Positions 23,378-26,439 of a stretch of DNA of 26,439 nt are shown in pieces. This DNA comes from a virus. Each line of letters opens with the position of its first letter. Positions within the stretch are counted from its first letter, which is position 1. A program made the translations under genes and the position numbers. Under the pieces are notes generated by a model that saw only the letters and a program-made list of their open reading frames with translations, had not been told where the DNA came from and made no database searches. The stretch lies in IMG/VR virus record IMGVR_UViG_3300049825_000796, positions 1 through 26,439 of that record; one strand, 5' to 3'.

Positions 23378-24843
23378 CAGCCGAACCCCATCGGGCGCCA
23401 GTTTTCGGCGGCGAGATCGGCGGCGGGCGGCGGCATGTGCAGGGTGCGGCGGCCGTGCAGGATTTCCGGCATGCCGGTCAGATACGACACCGCGAATTCC
23501 GCCGCCTCGCAGGCGTGCGACTCGTCGGTCTTGTCGATGGTGTCGGCGTAGCGTTCGCGCTCGCCCGAGCGCGTCAGCTTCTTGTAGCGGAAATTCTGGT
23601 TGAGGCCGTCATGCAGCATCTCCATCGACGGATCGATCGTGAGCGTGTTCTGCTGCATCGCCGCGTGCAACGGCGCTTCGAGTGCGGCGCGCTTGCTGGT
23701 CAGGCCCGGCACGATCGGCACGCCCAGTTCCGACTGCACGATCAACGCCCACACGTCGTCATCGTCGCGCGAAATGTCGGTGCGGTTGAAGGCGGCGGGA
23801 TCGGCCACGAAGATCGGGTCGAACTCCGGGAACTCTTCCAGCCACTGTTGCTTGAGGGCGCGCCCGAATTCGCGCGGCGGCGTGTTGAACACCGGCAGTT
23901 CCCGCAACCCGCGAAGCCCGCCGGCGATATCGCGCTGCCACCACGACGCCGCCGCGTTCCAGCCTTGGTCGAGGCCGCAGACCAGGCGGCGGCCCTTGAG
24001 CGGTTCGAGCGTCAGGTTGGCGCGGTGAACGAAGGGATTGTATTTTTGATAGACCGGCTTGCCCGAACGGTCATAGCCGAACAAATTGTCGATCATCCGG
24101 CGCTTGGTGTGTTCCGGCGAGCGCTTGGCGATGTCGATGTAGTATTTCCGGCCGCCCGGCAGGTTGTACAGGTTTTCCGCATCGGGATCGAGGCCGCCCG
24201 GCTGGCGGTAGAACGCAAACCCGTCAATCGGCTTGGTGACGAAATTGCGCTCGATGTGATTGCCGAAGTTGGGCGCGTTGCAATCGAGCCAGCCGCCCTT
24301 CCACGATGCACCCGCGAAGCCGATCGCCTTATCGACCGCCGGATAGCGCCCGATGCGCTCGAGCAGTTTCATGTAAAGTTCTTCCGGCTCTTTGTCGGCC
24401 TCCGCGATGTGGAACGAGGTGATCTCAAAGCCGCCGGCGAATTTTTCGATATCGGTTTCGCCCACCGCGGGGAACAGCACGTGCATCTCGCACGTCGTTC
24501 CATCAGGCATACCCCAGACGTGGGTGTCCTCGGCGGGCTCGCCATTGGCGCCGCCGCGCCAGTTGCGGCTTTGGCTGAACCAGTTTTTCCAGGTGCGGAG
24601 CGTGGTGCGCTCCAGATCGCGGTAGGTGGAGCGCACCGAGATGTGGCGGGTCCGCCTCACCCCATCGGGATGCGGGGCTTGGTTCATCGCCACCGGCAGG
24701 AACTTCAACAGCGAGGTCGAGGTCTTGGCGCCGCCGACCGGACCCATGATGCAGCTCAGCATCGACGTGTCCTGAAAGAACGACCGCAACACCCGGTCGC
24801 GCGTCGGAATACCGAAGGCCCTGAGGAGCTGCGGATTGCTCAT
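23377..24843 (-). CDS. Terminase large subunit (ATPase/nuclease), 488 aa
   Basis: Packages DNA into the procapsid. The start chosen is the ATG at 24843 (MSNPQLLRAFGIPTRD), since the frame upstream to 25038 looks like translated non-coding DNA. Walker A is GPVGGAKT at residues 34-41, with an SVRSTYRDLERTTLRTW helix-strand pair after it. A Walker-B-like strand ends in FHIAEADKEPEE, less canonical than hhhhDE. The nuclease half has the RNase-H-like order: LVCGLDQGWNAA (D292), PIFVADPAAFNR (about D348) and TIDKTDESHACEAAEFAVSY near the C-terminus. Length is in the normal range. Its first codon overlaps the stop of a doubtful small ORF (ATGA), and its stop overlaps the GNAT-like gene start. Confidence 0.9.
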   Translation of the reverse strand: MSNPQLLRAFGIPTRDRVLRSFFQDTSMLSCIMGPVGGAKTSTSLLKFLPVAMNQAPHPDGVRRTRHISVRSTYRDLERTTLRTWKNWFSQSRNWRGGANGEPAEDTHVWGMPDGTTCEMHVLFPAVGETDIEKFAGGFEITSFHIAEADKEPEELYMKLLERIGRYPAVDKAIGFAGASWKGGWLDCNAPNFGNHIERNFVTKPIDGFAFYRQPGGLDPDAENLYNLPGGRKYYIDIAKRSPEHTKRRMIDNLFGYDRSGKPVYQKYNPFVHRANLTLEPLKGRRLVCGLDQGWNAAASWWQRDIAGGLRGLRELPVFNTPPREFGRALKQQWLEEFPEFDPIFVADPAAFNRTDISRDDDDVWALIVQSELGVPIVPGLTSKRAALEAPLHAAMQQNTLTIDPSMEMLHDGLNQNFRYKKLTRSGERERYADTIDKTDESHACEAAEFAVSYLTGMPEILHGRRTLHMPPPAADLAAENWRPMGFG

Positions 24844-25112
24844 GCGCCCCGAACCCTCACCCTGGGGTGGCGAGACCGATTTCGATTTCGCCACACAACC
24901 ATGGGAGTGAACCCAAAATCGTGAAGCTGTCTGGAGGACCCGGATAGGGGGCGCGCGCGGCCCCCCCCCCGGGGGGTCTTCGCCGGGCGGGCTTGCGCGG
25001 GGGGTCGCTTTGGTCCTTGATTTCCCATCATGTACCAATTCGAGGATTGTCCAATCATTCCAAGGGGAAAGCCGAAACCGGTAGAGGGGAAGGCGGTAGA
25101 GATTGCCCGCAT
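24840..25112 (-). CDS. Doubtful 90-aa ORF bridging small and large terminase
   Basis: An uninterrupted frame starts in the small-terminase stop (TGATG, ATG at 25112) and ends in the large-terminase start (ATGA). The product starts MRAISTAFPSTGFGFPLGMI and becomes Arg/Pro/Gly-rich (KRPPAQARPAKTPRGGG, WRNRNRSRHPRVRVRGA), with no recognised domain. The coupling at both ends favours a gene. The low-complexity basic second half and the C10G6 tract it crosses favour non-coding DNA that happens to be open. If the homopolymer length is wrong, the frame changes. Confidence 0.3.
   Translation of the reverse strand: MRAISTAFPSTGFGFPLGMIGQSSNWYMMGNQGPKRPPAQARPAKTPRGGGRARPLSGSSRQLHDFGFTPMVVWRNRNRSRHPRVRVRGA
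24961..24976. repeat. C10G6 homopolymer junction
   Basis: Ten C followed by six G (plus strand) lie in the gap between the terminase genes. This is a slippage-prone and sequencing-error-prone tract, and any open frame crossing it is uncertain. Confidence 0.9.
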
Positions 25113-25588
25113 CACGCCACTAAGTCCTTGTTTTCATTGGGCTCGACATCGAAGATCATTCCGTCGGTGGTCTGCGGCCCAGCGACCCGCTGGAACAGGT
25201 CCTTCTCCAGCATCACGGTCAGCGTTTCCTGCTTGGTGACGTCGATCGACAGCGCCGCCTGCTTGGGCGTGGTGGCGTCGACCAGGCGCAGCAGCAGGCG
25301 TTCCTTGATCAGCCCGGCCTTCTCGCGCGTCGGCGCCGCGAAGTCGGCCATGATGCCCTCGAGATCGCCAAACACGTAGCCGGCCAGTTTCATCAGCGGG
25401 TGGATGCCGTAGGTGTGGACCAGCAGCCGGGTGAGATCGCGGTTGAACTTGTTCTGCGCGCCGGGCGGGCGGCCGCCGCGCTTGGTGTCGTCGCCGGGCG
25501 CCGCCAAAATCGCGGTCCCCTGTCTCTCCCCCTCGGGTTTTTCCGGGGGTGCGATCATGTCGAGTTGAGCAGCGCCGCTCGGGTCCAT
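25112..25588 (-). CDS. Terminase small subunit candidate, 158 aa
   Basis: DNA-recognition subunit of the packaging motor (inferred from position just before the large subunit). The ATG at 25588 is the first start after promoter-like copy A (about 45 nt); an internal ATG at 25558 is possible, and neither has a strong ribosome-binding site. The disordered N-terminus includes IAPPEKPEGERQGT. Then comes RGGRPPGAQNKFNRDLTRLL, a 'GRPxGxxNK' DNA-binding-like motif typical of small phage DNA-packaging proteins. A helical stretch follows (LMKLAGYVFGDLEGIMADF, GLIKERLLLRLVDATTPKQA) and an acidic end (DVEPNENKD). No full helix-turn-helix can be drawn with confidence. Confidence 0.7.
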   Translation of the reverse strand: MDPSGAAQLDMIAPPEKPEGERQGTAILAAPGDDTKRGGRPPGAQNKFNRDLTRLLVHTYGIHPLMKLAGYVFGDLEGIMADFAAPTREKAGLIKERLLLRLVDATTPKQAALSIDVTKQETLTVMLEKDLFQRVAGPQTTDGMIFDVEPNENKDLVA

Positions 25589-25624
25589 CTATCCGGCCCG
25601 TTTTTTATTCACCGCGCCTGTTGC

Positions 25625-25650
25625 ACTCCAGCGCAAGCCGATTTGTCAAG
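25625..25650 (-). promoter_or_regulatory. Late-promoter-like repeat, copy A (packaging module)
   Basis: Exact 17-bp core TTGACAAATCGGCTTGC (25649-25633), extended to 26 bp with a single difference from copy B. It is located about 45 nt ahead of the small-terminase ATG, that is, at the head of the whole late gene cluster. No sigma70 -10 hexamer at normal spacing. Confidence 0.7.
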
Positions 25651-25714
25651 CGGCTGATGCATGGCTTCCCCAAGTCCGTGCCGTCGAAGAGCCCGATTGA
25701 GCATGTGTATGCCC

Positions 25715-26016
25715 GGTCACTTTTCGGTCACATCAATCAATCTCTTAAGTTATTGATATATATAATCTATTATGAATATGAATGATGATGTGACCGAGTG
25801 ACCATGTAACCGGGTATACCCCTACACGCGTGCGCCCGCGCGCCCGCACCTGTGCGTCGAGGCCTCCCCAAACCCGGTCACTTCGGTCACATGCCTCATT
25901 CGTGAACCTTATCAAGGTGTTAGGAGTGACCAGCGCAGGTCACATTGGTTACATGGATATTCTCTATATTTATCAATGTGTTAAGCAACTCCACCCGATG
26001 TTTCACCTGGTTACAA
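25715..26016. repeat. Iteron-like GGTCAC(AT)/GGTTACA array with AT-rich core
   Basis: GGTCACAT occurs at 25726-25733, 25885-25892 and 25938-25945, and inverted (ATGTGACC) at 25788-25795. Shorter GGTCAC words are at 25715 and 25876, with inverted GTGACC at 25798 and 25926. GGTTACA(T/A) variants are at 25804-25811 (inverted), 25947-25954 and 26009-26016. A second word, TATCAA(G/T)GTGTTA, repeats at 25910-25922 and 25971-25983. The perfect 12-bp inverted repeat 25724-25735 / 25786-25797 flanks 50 bp with only about nine G/C. Confidence 0.75.
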
Positions 26017-26161
26017 ACGGCTCCCGGAGATCATTTTGACCGATTTCAGGGTGCGGGCGAGGGTGAAAAATGCGCAATAATGCAACGTTTGTGTTGACAA
26101 TCAGCCGTTAAAACGGTGCGCAACGTGCCTGCAAATTGCAATCGAATGGTGACGAGACGCC

Positions 26162-26170
26162 TTATCCATA
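26162..26170 (+). promoter_or_regulatory. DnaA-box-like word
   Basis: TTATCCATA differs from the DnaA box TTATCCACA at one position. A single 8/9 match is weak alone; it is listed because it lies near the AT-rich repeat array. Confidence 0.25.
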
Positions 26171-26204
26171 ACCAAGGATTGGGGCCATACCCTGCTCACG
26201 GGGC

Positions 26205-26250
26205 CCAAAAGAATGCGGCCCGGAGCGGGCTGTCAACACAGTTCGGGCCG
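26205..26250 (-). terminator. Terminator-like hairpin after the right-edge gene
   Basis: CGGCCCG and CGGGCCG (26216-26222 / 26244-26250) form a 7-bp GC stem with a 21-nt loop. On the minus strand it is followed by CATTCTTTT, a modest T-rich tail. It lies about 50 nt after the stop of the partial gene and would end that transcript before the late region. Confidence 0.45.
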
Positions 26251-26296
26251 GGTTTGGGTTCCGCCTGCCGCCGTTTCAGGGATCGCGCGAGGCCAC

Positions 26297-26439
26297 TTAA
26301 GCCTCGCTCGCCTCTTCCTCTTCCGTCTCCGCCGGGGTGGTGTTTTGCTCGCCGAGCACCAGCGCCACCGGCACCAGGAGGCACTTGATCGAAATCCCGC
26401 CCACCCGCGCCGTCTTGTTCATCATCACGCCGGGCAGCC
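26297..26439 (-). CDS. C-terminal part of an unidentified gene (right edge)
   Basis: The last 46 codons of a minus-strand frame end with TAA at 26297-26299; the start is outside the window. The visible part reads LPGVMMNKTARVGGISIKCL, then LVPVALVLGE, and ends in an acidic tail ETEEEEASEA. Alternating hydrophobic residues suggest two beta strands before the tail. Acidic tails of this kind are seen in phage ssDNA-binding proteins, which would fit an early/replication gene next to an origin, but this is speculation; the C-terminal aromatic residue typical of T7 gp2.5 is missing. The gene is followed by a terminator-like hairpin. Confidence 0.6.
   Translation of the reverse strand, partial: LPGVMMNKTARVGGISIKCLLVPVALVLGEQNTTPAETEEEEASEA

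Larger units (their letters stand above)
25589..26296. other. Gene-free control region (candidate origin plus late promoter)
   Basis: About 700 bp without a convincing gene on either strand; the open frames lack ribosome-binding sites and protein-like composition. From left to right on the plus strand it holds promoter-like copy A (25625-25650), an AT-rich core with inverted and direct repeats (25715-26016), a 12-nt palindrome CCGTTAAAACGG (26105-26116), a DnaA-box-like TTATCCATA (26162-26170) and a terminator-like hairpin (26216-26250). It lies between a rightward, non-structural-looking gene and the late operon, where phages often place origins and switch points. Confidence 0.6.

Noticed and set aside
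24844-25038. N-terminal extension of the large terminase to 25038
   Set aside because: The added 65 residues are Pro/Gly/Ser-rich, cross the C10G6 tract and lack similarity to terminase N-termini; the ATG at 24843 gives the normal start.
25715-26016. CRISPR array
   Set aside because: Repeats are 6-8 bp, occur in both orientations and are irregularly spaced, with no unique spacers.
25830-26039. 69-aa plus-strand ORF in the repeat region
   Set aside because: It is formed by the GGTCAC repeats and has no ribosome-binding site or protein-like pattern.
26094-26116. Plus-strand sigma70 promoter at TTGACA (26094)
   Set aside because: No acceptable -10 hexamer at 16-18 nt and no plus-strand gene downstream.
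26116-26388. 90-aa plus-strand ORF near the right edge
   Set aside because: It overlaps the minus-strand partial gene and a terminator-like hairpin, has basic low-complexity sequence and no ribosome-binding site.

Overview
This window is the late (structural, DNA-packaging and lysis) region of a tailed phage or prophage with a T7-like, short-tailed virion. All genes recognised here lie on the minus strand, so transcription runs from the right edge to the left. The DNA is GC-rich with strongly GC-biased codons, and several proteins (3TM holin, GH19-type endolysin, Bbp19-like protein) resemble families common in phages of Alphaproteobacteria and related Proteobacteria. That host assignment is inference only. 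No integrase, repressor or replication gene is visible, so lifestyle cannot be judged.

Layout in transcription order. (1) 26439-26297: C-terminus of an unidentified gene, followed by a terminator-like hairpin. (2) 26296-25589: gene-free and partly very AT-rich, with repeated GGTCAC(AT) and GGTTACA(T) words, a 12-bp inverted repeat around a 50-bp AT-rich core and a DnaA-box-like word. It is a candidate replication origin or control region. (3) 25588-23377: small terminase candidate, a doubtful ORF over a C10G6 tract, and large terminase. (4) 23377-19530: GNAT-like protein, small Pro-rich protein, portal, Bbp19-like protein, scaffold and a compositionally distinct 102-aa ORF. (5) 19517-17765: structured leader, major capsid protein and a probable decoration or head protein. 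(6) 17667-7438: tail adaptor (gp11-like), tail nozzle (gp12-like) and four internal/ejection proteins (gp14-, gp15- and apparently split gp16-like). (7) 7360-5081: beta-helix tailspike. (8) 5077-3367: lysis cassette of endolysin, 2-TM protein, GTA-type 3TM holin and TM/coiled-coil protein. (9) 3362-1: two small structural-looking proteins and a large fibre-like protein with an N-terminal signal peptide, open at the left edge.

The most notable signal is a perfect 17-bp repeat, TTGACAAATCGGCTTGC, present three times on the coding strand at 25649-25633, 19533-19517 and 7441-7425. Each copy sits just ahead of a transcriptional module: packaging, capsid, and tailspike plus lysis. Two copies match at 25 of 26 positions. 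No sigma70 -10 box is visible at normal spacing. I interpret these as phage late promoters, possibly for a phage-encoded single-subunit RNA polymerase or a dedicated activator. Strong GC-rich inverted repeats flank the capsid genes (19446-19474, 18291-18315, 17691-17754), one of them at the place where T7 carries its main late terminator.

Most genes are packed with 1- or 4-nt stop/start overlaps (TGATG, ATGA, GTGA) or gaps of a few bases, indicating translational coupling. The real breaks are the packaging leader, the TerS-TerL gap, the capsid leader, the two gaps after the capsid gene and the tailspike leader.
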